Assembly: GCA_015179125.1 (NCBI GenBank)
Contig: WHVA01000013.1
Span: forward strand, 485,248-549,247
Source of the DNA: Gautieria morchelliformis
Taxonomy: Eukaryota > Basidiomycota > Agaricomycetes > Gomphales > Gomphaceae
Length of the DNA stretch: 64,000 nucleotides
Direction: 5' to 3'
The notes under the pieces were generated by a model. That model made no database searches. It was not told the DNA's origin and worked only from the letters and a program-made list of their open reading frames with translations. Of the stretch, positions 30,475 to 40,452 are shown piece by piece. The number at the start of each line of letters is the position of its first letter. The stretch's first letter is position 1. The position numbers were made by a program, and so were the translations under genes.

Positions 30475-33471
30475 GTGAAAGACATGCCCCGCTCGACGAA
30501 TCGGTTTTCAGTTCTCGAAACATGTACAATAGGGATCACAGGCGATATGATGCATCCTTCTCCTATCCCTGATCGAACTGAAACCAAACCAGCCATGCCG
30601 AAAACCCAACCCATCGCTCCAGTTGCTAATGCAAACCTTCCAGTCCCTCTATATGTCCGTACTGCTGACCTCCGCCGATGCACCAAAGTACCTCTCAAGG
30701 TCCACTCCATTGACACAGGGCATCCACTTGCAATTGACTCCCTCCTTGACAGTGGTGCTACAGGGATGTTCATCGATGTGGAGTTTGTGAGGGAACACAG
30801 GCTTCGGAGCCGCCCCCTACCCCATGCCATCCCCGTCTACAATATTGATGGTACCCCAAATGAGGCTGGCTCAATCAAGGAAGAAGTCGACCTCATTTGC
30901 ACCTTTGGGGATCATACGGAATGTGCCACATTCTCTGTCACGAGCCTTGGACGACTTGCCATCATTCTTGGTCACACATGGCTTGTTGAACACAACCCAG
31001 AAGTTGACTGGCGTACAGGAGATGTGAAGATGACACGTTGTCCCAAGTCATGTGGGGGCAGACCTGTTGTCAGAGGGCCCACAGTCGAAACTGTTCCAGA
31101 AGAGAGTGTAAATCAAGAGGAGGTTCCCATACAGCACACCTGCTCCCTACCTGAGGAAGGAGATAGGACCTTTGTCATCTTTGTGAATGAGAGTCCTGAA
31201 ATGATTGGCGCAGGCCGGACTGTCTCCCAACAGCTTGCTGAACGGGCCAGCAAGTCTGCACCAGTCAGATCCTTCGAGGACCTTGTCCCTAAACCATACC
31301 AGGAGTTCAAGGATGTGTTTTCTAAGGAGTCATTTGACCAACTGCCTCCTCGAAAGCCCTGGGACCATGCAATTGAGCTCACTCCAGGTGCACAACCCTT
31401 CAGCACAAAGGTTTACCCAATGTCACAGGTTGAGCAAAGGGAACTGGATAACTTCCTTGAGGAGAACCTGAAGAGCCATTGTATCCGTCCCTCCAAGTCA
31501 CCTATGGCATCTCCAGTCTTCTTTGTGAAGAAAAAGGACGGCAGTCTTATATTTGTGCAAGACTACCGAAAGCTCAATGATATAACAATCAAGAATGCCT
31601 ATCCTTTGCCCCTTGTTCCAGACATCATGAATAAGATTGCTGCTGGAAGGGCTAAATACTTCACAAAGCTTGACATTCGCTGGGGATATAATAATATACG
31701 TATAAAAGAGGGAGATGAGTGGAAGGCAGCCTTTCGGACAAATAGGGGCCTGTATGAACCTCTAGTCATGTTCTTTGGACTCATGAACAGCCCAGCAACC
31801 TTCCAGACGATGATGAATGACATCTTCAAGAGTCTCATCGATGAAGGGGTTGTGGTGGTGTTCATGGACGACATTCTCATCTTCACAGAGTCGCTTGAAG
31901 AACATCGTAGGATTGTACAACGTGTCCTTGAAATCCTCCGGGCCAACAACCTGTACCTCAAACCTGAAAAATGCCTATTTGAGCAACTAGAGGTGGAGTA
32001 TCTCGGCCTCATCCTCTCTCAAGGACAGGTTGCCATGGACCCAGTCAAGGTTGCAGGGGCGGACTGGCCAATACCACGTAACGTCACTGAAGTCAAATCA
32101 TTCCTTGGTTTCATCAACTTCTACCGTAGATTTGTGGAAGACTTCTCGCACATTGCAAAGCCCCTCAAGTTAGTCCCAGGTGAAGGTGATGCTTTCCTCA
32201 ATCGAGTAAGGAACTGTGTAGACCGGGATGAAAAGGTTGTCAAGGCTCTCAAAGAACTGGGCTCCTCTGGCAATTTACGAGGAGAAGAGTGGTCTGAACA
32301 GGATGGGCTTGTCCTCTATCACAACAAAGTGTACGTGCCGCTTGATGCAAAACTACGACATGACATAGTGAAAGCGCACCATGACATGCCTCTCACCGGT
32401 CACCCTGGTCGTTGGAGAACCACTGAACTAGTTGCTCGGAGTTACTGGTGGCCTGGGATGGGACGTTACATTGCAAAATATGTGAAGGCCTGTGACCTGT
32501 GCAACCGGACAAAAACCTTCCCTGCTTCTCCCATTGGCAAGCTTCTACCAAACCGTATCCCAGACCGTAGATGGCAGGTTATGTCTGTTGACTTGATTGT
32601 AGAACTGCCTACCAGTCATGGCTATGATGCTCTCCTTGTTGTTGTCGATCGCCTCTCAAAGCGTGCACATGTCATTCCCACCACTTCAGATGTAACTTCA
32701 GTGGGAGTTGCCCAACTCTTCCGTGATCATGTTTGGAAACTTCATGGGCTCCCTGAAGAAATCATCAGTGATCGAGGCACACAGTTCATCTCCCAGTTCA
32801 TGCGTGAACTGAACAAACTTCTTGGTGTCAAAGTCACTGCCTCTACTGCTTATCACCCCCAAACTGATGGACAGACTGAAAGGGTTAATCAGGAGATTGA
32901 GCAATACCTTCGACTATTCATCAACCAGCGTCAGGATGATTGGTTCGAATGGATATCCTTGGCCGAGTTTGCCTATAACAACCGAATCCATGCCTCAACC
33001 CAGACTACACCCTTCATGTTGGACAGTGGCCAACATCCAAGGCTGGGACTGGAACCAGTCCGGGAAACTCGACTCGAGGCCCTGGATGAGTTCACAACAC
33101 GGATGGAAGCGGCCACAAGAGAAGCTCGTTCAGCCCTGTCCAAGGCAGCAGAGGACATGGCACGCTTCTATGACGTGCACCATAAAGCAGCCCCAGTTTA
33201 TAAGCTTGGTGACAAGGTCTGGCTCAATGCACAAAACATCACAACCACTCGCCCAATGAAGAAGCTAGACCACAAGTGGCTAGGTCCCTACACGGTTAAT
33301 AAGGTGCTCTCACGAAATGCCTATGGTCTAAATCTTCCTGCATCCTTTGGTCGCACACATCCAGTGTTCTCTGTCGTCCTGCTTCGGCCATATGAAGATG
33401 ACCCAATTCTTGAACGTCATGCCCCTCCACCACCCCCCCCCTGTCATATGGGATGGAGCCGAAGAATATGA
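30475..33471 (+). CDS. Chromovirus A pol: protease-RT-integrase, RNase H absent
   Basis: A 998-codon frame starting 12 nt after the gag stop, in the -1 frame relative to gag. Protease: DSGATGMF. RT: FVKKKDGSLIFVQDYRKLND, LDIRWGYNNIRIK, and the catalytic VVFMDDILIF. The thumb FLGFINFYRRFVEDFSHIAK-PL is followed at once by KLVPGEGDAFLNRVRN and YHNKVYVP. The 200-odd residues of RNase H expected here (TDHK-type and DSS-type blocks) are missing in frame. Integrase has the H-H-C-C finger (HHDMPLTGHPG, CDLCNRTK), the D,D(35)E core (SVDLIVELP, SDRGTQF, TDGQTERVNQEIE) and the GPY module KWLGPYTV. It ends HAPPPPPPCHMGWSRRI because of a 9-C run. Because RNase H is needed for reverse transcription, the element is expected to be non-autonomous. 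Confidence 0.9.
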   Translation: MKDMPRSTNRFSVLETCTIGITGDMMHPSPIPDRTETKPAMPKTQPIAPVANANLPVPLYVRTADLRRCTKVPLKVHSIDTGHPLAIDSLLDSGATGMFIDVEFVREHRLRSRPLPHAIPVYNIDGTPNEAGSIKEEVDLICTFGDHTECATFSVTSLGRLAIILGHTWLVEHNPEVDWRTGDVKMTRCPKSCGGRPVVRGPTVETVPEESVNQEEVPIQHTCSLPEEGDRTFVIFVNESPEMIGAGRTVSQQLAERASKSAPVRSFEDLVPKPYQEFKDVFSKESFDQLPPRKPWDHAIELTPGAQPFSTKVYPMSQVEQRELDNFLEENLKSHCIRPSKSPMASPVFFVKKKDGSLIFVQDYRKLNDITIKNAYPLPLVPDIMNKIAAGRAKYFTKLDIRWGYNNIRIKEGDEWKAAFRTNRGLYEPLVMFFGLMNSPATFQTMMNDIFKSLIDEGVVVVFMDDILIFTESLEEHRRIVQRVLEILRANNLYLKPEKCLFEQLEVEYLGLILSQGQVAMDPVKVAGADWPIPRNVTEVKSFLGFINFYRRFVEDFSHIAKPLKLVPGEGDAFLNRVRNCVDRDEKVVKALKELGSSGNLRGEEWSEQDGLVLYHNKVYVPLDAKLRHDIVKAHHDMPLTGHPGRWRTTELVARSYWWPGMGRYIAKYVKACDLCNRTKTFPASPIGKLLPNRIPDRRWQVMSVDLIVELPTSHGYDALLVVVDRLSKRAHVIPTTSDVTSVGVAQLFRDHVWKLHGLPEEIISDRGTQFISQFMRELNKLLGVKVTASTAYHPQTDGQTERVNQEIEQYLRLFINQRQDDWFEWISLAEFAYNNRIHASTQTTPFMLDSGQHPRLGLEPVRETRLEALDEFTTRMEAATREARSALSKAAEDMARFYDVHHKAAPVYKLGDKVWLNAQNITTTRPMKKLDHKWLGPYTVNKVLSRNAYGLNLPASFGRTHPVFSVVLLRPYEDDPILERHAPPPPPPCHMGWSRRI

Positions 33472-33637
33472 AGTTGAAAGGATTCTAGACAGCAGGATGT
33501 TCCGTGGAAGGTTGGAGTATCTCGTGCGCTGGAAGGGCTATGGAGCTGCCGACGATCTCTGGCTACCAGCAAAAGATGTCTCTGGGGCAAAGCGACTCAT
33601 TAAGGAATTTCACCGGCAGAACCCAGAGGCACCTTAG
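33466..33637 (+). pseudogene. Chromodomain of chromovirus A, out of frame with pol
   Basis: In the frame shifted by one base after C9 (33,433-33,441) the sequence reads EEYEVERILDSRMFRGRLEY, LVRWKGYGAADDLWLPAKDV and SGAKRLIKEFHRQN, a canonical integrase C-terminal chromodomain with the aromatic cage (Y, W, W-like) positions. The frame ends at TAG 33,635. Copy B has CAG at this site and continues to a later stop, so copy A has an extra truncation (C to T). Confidence 0.85.
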
Positions 33638-33799
33638 CGTATCTCAGCAGCCACATACATGTCCCTCCCTTTCCAGAGATTTCAGAACTTCACAGAACCT
33701 TCCAGGCAAACTCTCCTCGACTGGACAGCAGGCAGGGCTTCTACTCATAATGTCAAGGGTCCAGGACCCCAAAGATAAGCGATATCGGCCTCCGCCTAA

Positions 33800-33825
33800 C
33801 CAATTCATTCCGATAAGCTATATAT
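33800..33825 (+). promoter_or_regulatory. Candidate internal promoter of accessory ORF
   Basis: CCAAT at 33,800-33,804 and TATATAT at 33,819-33,825 lie 60 nt before the accessory ORF ATG, followed by a CT-rich stretch typical of fungal start regions. Copy B has the same arrangement (TATA at about 57,484-57,490). Confidence 0.45.
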
Positions 33826-33884
33826 CCCCTCTCCACCTGTGACCGCTCGCTTCCACTGCATCGACCCCACCACATCCATCAACC

Positions 33885-34481
33885 ATGTCCTCGCCCGCCA
33901 TTGAGCTTGTTGCCCTCCCCAGCTTCACCCAAAACCTCTCCGACCTGCCAAACATGTCACGTGTCGATCTCACCCTCCTGCACTTCTCCGGCTTCTCATC
34001 ATCCAGAGCAGCCAGTGAAGCCAAGCTACAAAGGATGCTTGACTGCCATGATCTCGACGTCGCATGGTCTTCAAAGTGGTCCGTCAGCTCTGAGGACCTC
34101 ACACCAGCGAAGAGTCAGGCGCCCACTCGCCCTGCACTCGCATTCCTCAGACCCCGACACAGACGAGAGAACACGTACTACATCGGCGACCCTGTCTTCC
34201 TCAACGATGGAACCCCCCCGTGTGGAACCCCCTACACTTTCAAAGGCTGGGTGGGGCGACGTTTCCGTAACATGGCAGGAGAGCGAATATGTCGAGCAAG
34301 GTTCCGAGGGCCGCACTTGCCCATGGACCCCAATCCCCCTGAGCTCATCATTGACCTGCGTTACCAGGAAGGGAAGGGTCAGGAGAGATGGTGGTCCTAC
34401 CTGTGGCATACTTGGAAACGATGTCTCGGTGGATGTTGGGGGCTAGGTGGCAGCTGTGCTTGTCGGGACGACAAGCATTGA
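33885..34481 (+). CDS. Accessory ORF between pol and 3' LTR, copy A
   Basis: A 198-codon ORF preceded by ATCAACC at the ATG (A at -3). It begins MSSPAIELVALPSFTQNLSD, has a middle TYYIGDPVFLNDGTPPCGTP and WVGRRFRNMAGERICRARFR, and ends in a Trp/Cys/Gly-rich stretch (YLWHTWKRCLGGCWGLGGSC). No signal peptide or clear membrane segment, so it does not look like an envelope gene. Copy B keeps the ORF at full length with five amino-acid differences, all explained by transitions at CpG. No homologue recognised. It may be a captured host gene or an element-specific gene. A 181-codon overlapping frame (33,901-34,446) is also open and could be the coding one. Confidence 0.55.
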   Translation: MSSPAIELVALPSFTQNLSDLPNMSRVDLTLLHFSGFSSSRAASEAKLQRMLDCHDLDVAWSSKWSVSSEDLTPAKSQAPTRPALAFLRPRHRRENTYYIGDPVFLNDGTPPCGTPYTFKGWVGRRFRNMAGERICRARFRGPHLPMDPNPPELIIDLRYQEGKGQERWWSYLWHTWKRCLGGCWGLGGSCACRDDKH

Positions 34482-34492
34482 GAGGGGGGTGA

Positions 34493-34902
34493 TGTCAGGG
34501 TTCACGCGTTTCCTTCCACAAGTTTCTATTTCCTTCCATGAGTTTCCGTCACCTTCCGTCAGTTTCCATAACCTTCCGTCACTTTCTGTCACATGTCACT
34601 TTCCGTCACATGTCACTTTCCATCACATGTCACTTTCCGTCACTTTCCGTAACCTTCTACAAGTTTCCATCTCCCCTATTATGTAAGCCTTGCCAGCGCT
34701 ATAAGACTGTAGCCCGTGTGGTGGCGTTTCCTCAGCTTGATCTCTGAGGATACCCACTACACAGGCCAAGTCCCCATGTATCTATCGTTGGTAGAGTTAT
34801 AAACTGAGGATACCCACTACACAGTTGGTCATTGTCCTAGTATCGGCTCTTATCTCCTTGAGTATCTTTGGTTGTGGCTTCGTCATTAGTGTTGCCCTCA
34901 CA
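34493..34902 (+). repeat. 3' LTR of chromovirus A (410 bp)
   Basis: Starts TGTCAGGGTTCACGCG and ends TTGCCCTCACA. The first half is a VNTR of CTTTCCGTCACATGTCA-like units: three units here, two in both copy B LTRs (392 bp), which explains the 18-bp length difference. Confidence 0.9.
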
Positions 34903-36111
34903 TCCCCCATCCGTGGCCAGGTTGGCCAAGTATTTGTTCGCCATCCATAGCAGCCCGTCATTAAGGTCCTCTAGGTAATCAGCCCAATGCTGTGATTTAG
35001 CCTTACTGATCACCTTGCCATATCTCTCTGTGATTTCCCTGTGCTCTTCATGGGATGGGTGGTCAGCGACTGCGCGGTGGATGTAAGAGAGATGATTTAG
35101 TCTGTTCTTAGCCCTCTTGAGATCCGTCAGCTCCTTGCTCCACCACCTACGGGAGTGTGGCACTGGCTTCAACAGTGGGATCGCTATGTCGATGGTGTCC
35201 TGAATGGCAACCGTCAGCGCGGTGACCATTTCGTTGTACTCATCTATGTTTTCCAGCTCTTTTGCGTCCGGCACTCCCTCCAGCTGCTCCCAGAATTTGC
35301 CCCAGTCCACCATCCTAAAGTTATGGAAGGGCTCCGGGCCCCTGATTTCTACCTCGATGTGGAAGATCATGAGGATGGGGACGTGGTCGGTGCCCGGCCC
35401 CCTCCTGCCGGGAGAGGTGCTGCAGCTGATGATGGAATCGACAATGTTGTCCGTACAAAAGATGTTATCAACTCTCGTCCAGTTCTTGGTGGACATGGAC
35501 TGCAGGGTTGGGAGACGTTTGGGGAGGGCCATCACCATGTTGTAGTCAGCCACCATGGAAATTAACTCCTCAGCCATCGTGGTTGCTTCGGCCGTGAACA
35601 AGTGATAGTTCCTCTCCTCGTCCCACATGGGGTGGTGCCGATTGAAATCCCCACACCACACCATCGAGTCCGTCTCATGCTGAATTATGTTGCGGCGCTC
35701 CATGCCAACATAGTCATCGACAATCCGTAGTGACGCAGAATGCTCACAGTCGCTGTAAATGTTGAAGATCATGATCTTGCCCTGTCGATGCCTGAGTTGC
35801 ATCGCCGTGACGTCATTCATCCCCTTGACCGAGACCTGTGACCACATGTTAGTGTCTAAAGAGGTGTTTACCAGTATCACTGAACGCTTCGGGGTATCGT
35901 TAGTTAGATGAGAAGTAGGGTAGAGCACGCGCCAGTTGTGATTCGCTTTGGTATTCCCTAGCGCATCGATATATGGCTCTTGCAGCAGCATTACATCCCA
36001 CTCCTTATGGACAGCTGAGTTAACAAGGTCGAACTGGGCTTTGTTAGATTTGTTCAGGTTTTGTTGATATATTCTCAGCCTCGTTGGTGTTGGACCCGTC
36101 GTATAACTCAT
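34903..36111 (-). pseudogene. LINE ORF2, endonuclease half
   Basis: The minus strand from ATG 36,109-36,111 encodes an AP-type endonuclease: RIYQQNLNKS (Asn), LLQEPYID (Glu), WCGDFNRHHPMWD (Asp-Asn) and GTDHVPIL (Asp-His). A linker follows, with RRWWSKELTDLKRAKNRLNH and ending ...KYLANLATDGG at 34,903, where it is cut by the chromovirus LTR. The continuation, beginning RSWILTLQVTGADGAAHVAE, is found on the plus strand from 62,893. ORF2 starts at TGATG, overlapping the ORF1 stop, so translation is probably by stop-restart. Tad1-like clade is my guess from domain order. Confidence 0.85.
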
Positions 36112-38024
36112 CAGCGGAGGGCAGAGGAGGGCAGCCCGCTGTGTCCTTCTGTGTCACCCCACCTGTTGGTAGGGCCCAGGGCAATGCTGTTGGAAGAGGT
36201 GGTTGGGCTCCCATGCGGCCGCAGGGGCTGTGGGGGACCCACTCGCAGGTGATCGTCTGCTGTTGACCCTGGGGCTCGCCTTCCATATGGGAGCACCGTT
36301 TGTTTGAGCCTCCCCGTGTGGCGCGTGACCGTCTCCCAGCCCCCATTGTGCTGTGGCGCGGTCTGTTGCTCTGCCTGTGGGGGCAACAGGGCCAGCGCCT
36401 TGGAGGGCTGCGAGACATGGGTCCACACCTCCTCGGTCGGGAAGTACGGCATTAGATTCTCAAGTAGCCTGGCGTCGAGTTCTGCGCACTTGCTCAGAAA
36501 GACCGGGCAGGTCCTGGACCAGCTGGCGTGGCTGTCTGACCTGCAGGAAACACACCGCCGCCCGGTTTGATCGCACGCAGACGTTTTGTGCCCCCCCCCC
36601 TCGCAGGTGCCACAGGTGTCATGCTCTTGTGGGCACACGTATGACAAGTGATTCCACCCTTGGCATTTGAGGCACCTGGTGGGCTCTTTCCTGCACTTTT
36701 CCGTGTAGACCCTCTTCTGACAGACTATGAGCCCATCGGTGATTGCTTTGTTAGCCGCTTCCGGTGTGGCGAACATGATGATGGCGTGGCCACAGGTTTG
36801 ATTAGCTGCCCTACGCTGCTTAGGTTTGATCCACCTGGCCTTGTTGATCGCTCCCCTTGGGAGCCTGTTGACCACCTCTATGCCCCGCAGTTCGCCCTCC
36901 CTTTCCGGCTCGAAGTGCAACGGTATGAACTGGATCACAAGCGGGAACAATCTCGTTTTCATCCTTGCGTCAGGCGCTAGGGCCTCTGTGAACCAGATCC
37001 CATTCCCTGCCTCGTTGCGCCACCTTGCCGCCTCCTCCGTGTTGAGCTCGTACAGCACCCCGCCGTTGGCCAGCCGCCTCGCACTGACGACCATCCTTTC
37101 CCCCTCTGGGTCCAGGTCGCTGATGATCTCGTTCGCCTTCAGCGCCAGCCCGATGTCGTCAAGGTCGGCGAGGATGCGCTCTCCTGCGTTCGCAGCGTCT
37201 ACCAGCACTTGTCTCTGCTTAATGCCCTCCCTCGCTCGAACTCTGGCATCGAGCGTGGCGGCGCCGGGCGACGCGTGCTGCGTTGTCGCTGCTGCTTTCA
37301 ATACGGCGTCCCTGTACGTAGTCGAAGTCTCGTTGAGTTGGGTCGCCGAGGTGGCGACCGTATTTGACACTGATTAGATCGTCTGGACCGCCGCGGCGGC
37401 GTCCTCGGTAACTTGATGAGAGAGCCTTGCTGCGGTTTCAGCCGCAGCGGTGGCCTTATCTATCAGAGCCGTTGCCTCTGCGATCTTGGCTGAGAGCGCG
37501 TTTCCTTCCGCAGCGAGGCCCTCCTTAACCTGGCTCACAATCTTCTCATATCTGGCATCGTCCTCGACCTCCTCCAGCACAAACGCGATAGACCTCATCG
37601 CGTTTATCGCCTGGCGCGGTATTCCCTTATACTGAGTCACCTGTAGGATGGCAGTGGATAGCGCGCTGACCGTCCAGGGTGCGCCGGGTACCGTTAGCAA
37701 GGTACGCTCCAAGTAAAGCTTACCTGCTTCGCCATCCGTTATCTCCTGTCCCGGTAGGTCCCTTATTTCCTCCCTCGTGAGCGTCTCCTGGTCTGACGCT
37801 GCCCCCCTGGTGGTCACCCGGGTCGCCGGTGCCCTTTTCTCAGCCGCGTTATCGCTTCTTCTCATCGGTTCTGTCTGCTTATCCCTTGCAGGGCCCGTTG
37901 ATGCCCTGGGCTGGATCCTTCCCTGAGCGTCGAGCTTGGCCTGTGCCATGGACGGCGTCGCGGTCGGACGCTGCGTAGGCGTGCTCCTGCCCTTCGCCCT
38001 GCTAGCCGACGCGTCGTTCGACAT
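36111..38024 (-). pseudogene. LINE ORF1 (gag-like, CCHC) with in-frame stop
   Basis: The minus strand from ATG 38,022-38,024 (MSNDASASRAKGRSTPTQRP) runs through a helical/coiled-coil region (KIAEATALIDKATAAAETAA) to a TAA near 37,374-37,376. The same frame continues SVSNTVATSATQLNETSTTY through an RRM-like central region to three zinc knuckles (CLKCQGWNHLSYVC, CGTCEGGGHKTSAC, CVSCRSDSHASWSRTC). It ends at TGA 36,111-36,113, overlapping the ORF2 ATG. The TAA is one transition from CAA, so it is probably a decay mutation. Length without the stop would be about 637 codons. Confidence 0.85.
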
Positions 38025-38329
38025 GAGGCCGGGTTTCGTGGCAGGTGTATGTAGAGCGCTCAGAGTGTGTAGATACGTAGATAGGTGTAATAGTATGAGC
38101 AAAGAAAAGAAAAGTAAAGAGAGAACTAAAAATGCGCCCAGGCGATGGTGGTCGGAGTGCAAAAGGAGTTCCGGAGGTATGTGTCTGCGGCTTCCCAGTC
38201 GGTCTTGAACCAATCGATCAGGGCTATGCGTCGGTATGTCTTTCCCATATATCAGGAAGCAATCTACTGCTCTATCTTAGCGCTGGAATTAGGTGTCAGA
38301 CAGATGGATGTCACGTCTCAGGCTAGACG
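38025..38329. other. LINE 5' UTR / flank
   Basis: Upstream of LINE ORF1 with no gene recognised. The LINE 5' end is not defined because no target duplication could be found. Confidence 0.4.
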
Positions 38330-39012
38330 GCTTCCTGCCTCTGCTCCGCTGCCGCCTGGTCAGAATTAAGCTCACGAAACCTGCAGACGGCGTCGTCCAA
38401 GCCGTCGAGTGGCTTCATTATCTCAAACATTATGGCTGCATCAGTGTAATACTCATTCTCGCGCTGGCTCTCCGTCGCGCTATCCACAGCCGATGGAGAA
38501 CTGGTCGTTTCATGAGAAGATTGGTGGAGTGCGGAAAGCTTGCATTCGCTTGATGTGGCACATGGTGTAATCCTCTCGGCCTGGACTGCCCCACGGGAGG
38601 GGGAACATTGGCATCGCTGCATGGGGGAGGTGAGATGGGTGCAGCCGATGGTTACAAACACCACGTCGTCGTGGTCTCTTTCACTGTTGTGCCGGTGTAC
38701 AACTTCTTGGTACAATTTCTATCCTTTGTTTGCTGGTTCGTCTCCGGAAGCACCATTTCCGTTAGTTTCGATGAACGTGGGACAAATTTTCTGCCTTTCG
38801 TTTGCAATTACGGGACCCTTTCTCCTCAGCGAGTGATCCCGCACGTAGGATACCCTCGACTACTCGTACTTCAGCTTCAGGAGGTTTGCTACTTACAGCA
38901 ATTTGGATGGGCGTATCTGGCAAAGACTCGGCGACTGCCTGGGCGATAGTTACAGCCACCCGTTTAAGCAGCTCGTCGATGAGAGCACCACCGTCCCAAT
39001 CGTCGGCCATGG
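38330..39012 (-). pseudogene. Decayed paralogue of the 43,821-44,750 gene
   Basis: The minus strand from ATG 39,010-39,012 reads MADDWDGGALIDELLKRVAV, TIAQAVAESLPD and SRNCKRKAENLSHVHRN and then hits stops. Downstream fragments GASGDEPANKG and KLYQEVVHRHNSERD correspond to VSGDEEPRKRTKLTREVVRL and HSNDS of the gene at 44,586-44,750, and the DNA is recognisably similar across about 150 bp. Stops and frameshifts separate the pieces here. Confidence 0.55.
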
Positions 39013-40452
39013 TGGCTAGAGGAAGGGGTGACGTCCTGGGTTGAGAATTTACTATACCTAGAGAACAGTGGTATTCACGTCTACGCATTATATGAACTCT
39101 AGTGGGTGGACCCACACCAGTGGGTTTCTTAATGGGTTGACTACACACAGTGCGCGAGTCTCTCACTCTCTCTCCTCTGAGAAACAACGAAATGGGAAGC
39201 TCAAGCGGAGAACAATGTCATACAATTGCCCTACGACAAGCCGAGGTGGTCCGGTGGAAAAAGCGACTCGATGAAATTGACGCCGTGAGGATCGAAAAGC
39301 TATGGTGTCAAGTGGTCCTGTGTGAGGGTGCTAGCGGACGTCATATACAACTCTGAGAACGGCTCGCAGAACAGCTTCCATATCCTGTTGGAGCAGTTGA
39401 ACATGCATGGACGCAGGAGAGCGTGGTGCCTTGGAAGATCCCGTGGATCATGTAGGCTACAACAATTGAATCAGAATGTCTGGGCTAATTACTCTATTGT
39501 CTCAGAGAGACCCCGGGCAACACGACGAATTCGCCGTAGAAGACCAAGATGATGAAATGACCCTATTGCACAAGTTCTGCCAGAATGCAGGTATACCATA
39601 TTTTGAAACTGACTGCTTGTAGAAGCCGTCATAGTACCGTACCATGGATACAATCAATATAATTAGGATCCATGTTGATGCATAACTCACCCCGTGGTTT
39701 ACACAAAAGGGCAACATTCTTGGCCCAAGAATGTTGCCCTAATGTTGCCCTTTTGTGCAAATCACAGGATGAGCCATGCACCAACATGGATCCTAACTAT
39801 ATTGGGATTTTTTTGCGGACCATCCAATTGAGGCTTGTTTGAACATATCGCTTTCTATCTCATTTTCTCATAAGTGCTGTTTTAGGCAATATCCCGATTT
39901 ACTCGTGTTCAGTATCGGAACTGAATCATTGGTATTTGCATGTCCTTCCCCTTGGAAAGGTCCGCATTGCAAAGTCTGGCTCCAAATCGAAGGATGTAAG
40001 TACCATAATCACAGCAGCAATTCAGATTTTTTGCCGCCGGCACGAGCCACGAGGTCTTCCGTCCGTTCCGAGAAGGTGATGAACCGCCAACTCCAACACT
40101 CCATCTCTAATCATTTTACCTATTATAGACTTCTAATCGTTACTGTATCCTAGCGAGACTGGTCTAGCCAACTTCTTGACACCGTACTGGGCGGAATAAG
40201 TGAATCTTAAATTAAAAAGGCCTGCCCAGCTAAGATCACTGACTCCCCGTGAACCGTGGAATCTGTGCCAAAAACCTCGACACGCATTCTTGCTTATGAC
40301 GAGGAACACTAGCCTGGCATGGTGACAATACCTCCTAATATTTTCAAAATCGTGTGTTCTGTCCAGTTACATAGCATAATAAGGTTAGGATTGCTTATAC
40401 AGTACTTATCGTTCGAATACTTATACGTCGCAACCGTCTGCCAGCTCTCATA
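39013..40452. other. Intergenic with long fold-back element
   Basis: No gene supported in this stretch apart from small frames. The fold-back at 39,655-39,804 is described separately. The last few hundred bases are the P450 promoter region. Confidence 0.45.
39655..39804. repeat. 150-bp fold-back with nested palindrome
   Basis: 64-nt arms 39,655-39,718 and 39,741-39,804 are inverted copies (outer ends CAATATAATTAGGATCCATG and CATGGATCCTAACTATATTG) with some mismatches in the middle. The centre holds a second, perfect palindrome: GGGCAACATTCTTGG and CCAAGAATGTTGCCC around one base. The 3' arm also repeats AATGTTGCCC, so two alternative folds are possible. Confidence 0.85.

Larger units (their letters stand above)
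29081..34902 (+). mobile_element. Ty3 chromovirus, copy A
   Basis: Order on the plus strand: truncated 5' LTR (29,081-29,296), self-priming-type PBS, gag, pol (protease-RT-integrase, no RNase H), out-of-frame chromodomain, accessory ORF, polypurine tract AGAGGGGGGTGA (34,481-34,492), full 3' LTR (34,493-34,902, 410 bp). The right flank TCCCC (34,903-34,907) is LINE sequence and matches the left flank of copy B in element orientation, not that of copy A. Very similar to copy B. Confidence 0.9.

Noticed and set aside
33885-34481. Envelope-like gene reading of the accessory ORF
   Set aside because: No signal peptide, no clear membrane segment, no furin-like site; position alone is not enough.
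29081-34902. RIP (repeat-induced point mutation) as the cause of element decay
   Set aside because: Observed changes are few, CpG-centred and include indels; long AT-converted stretches typical of RIP are absent.
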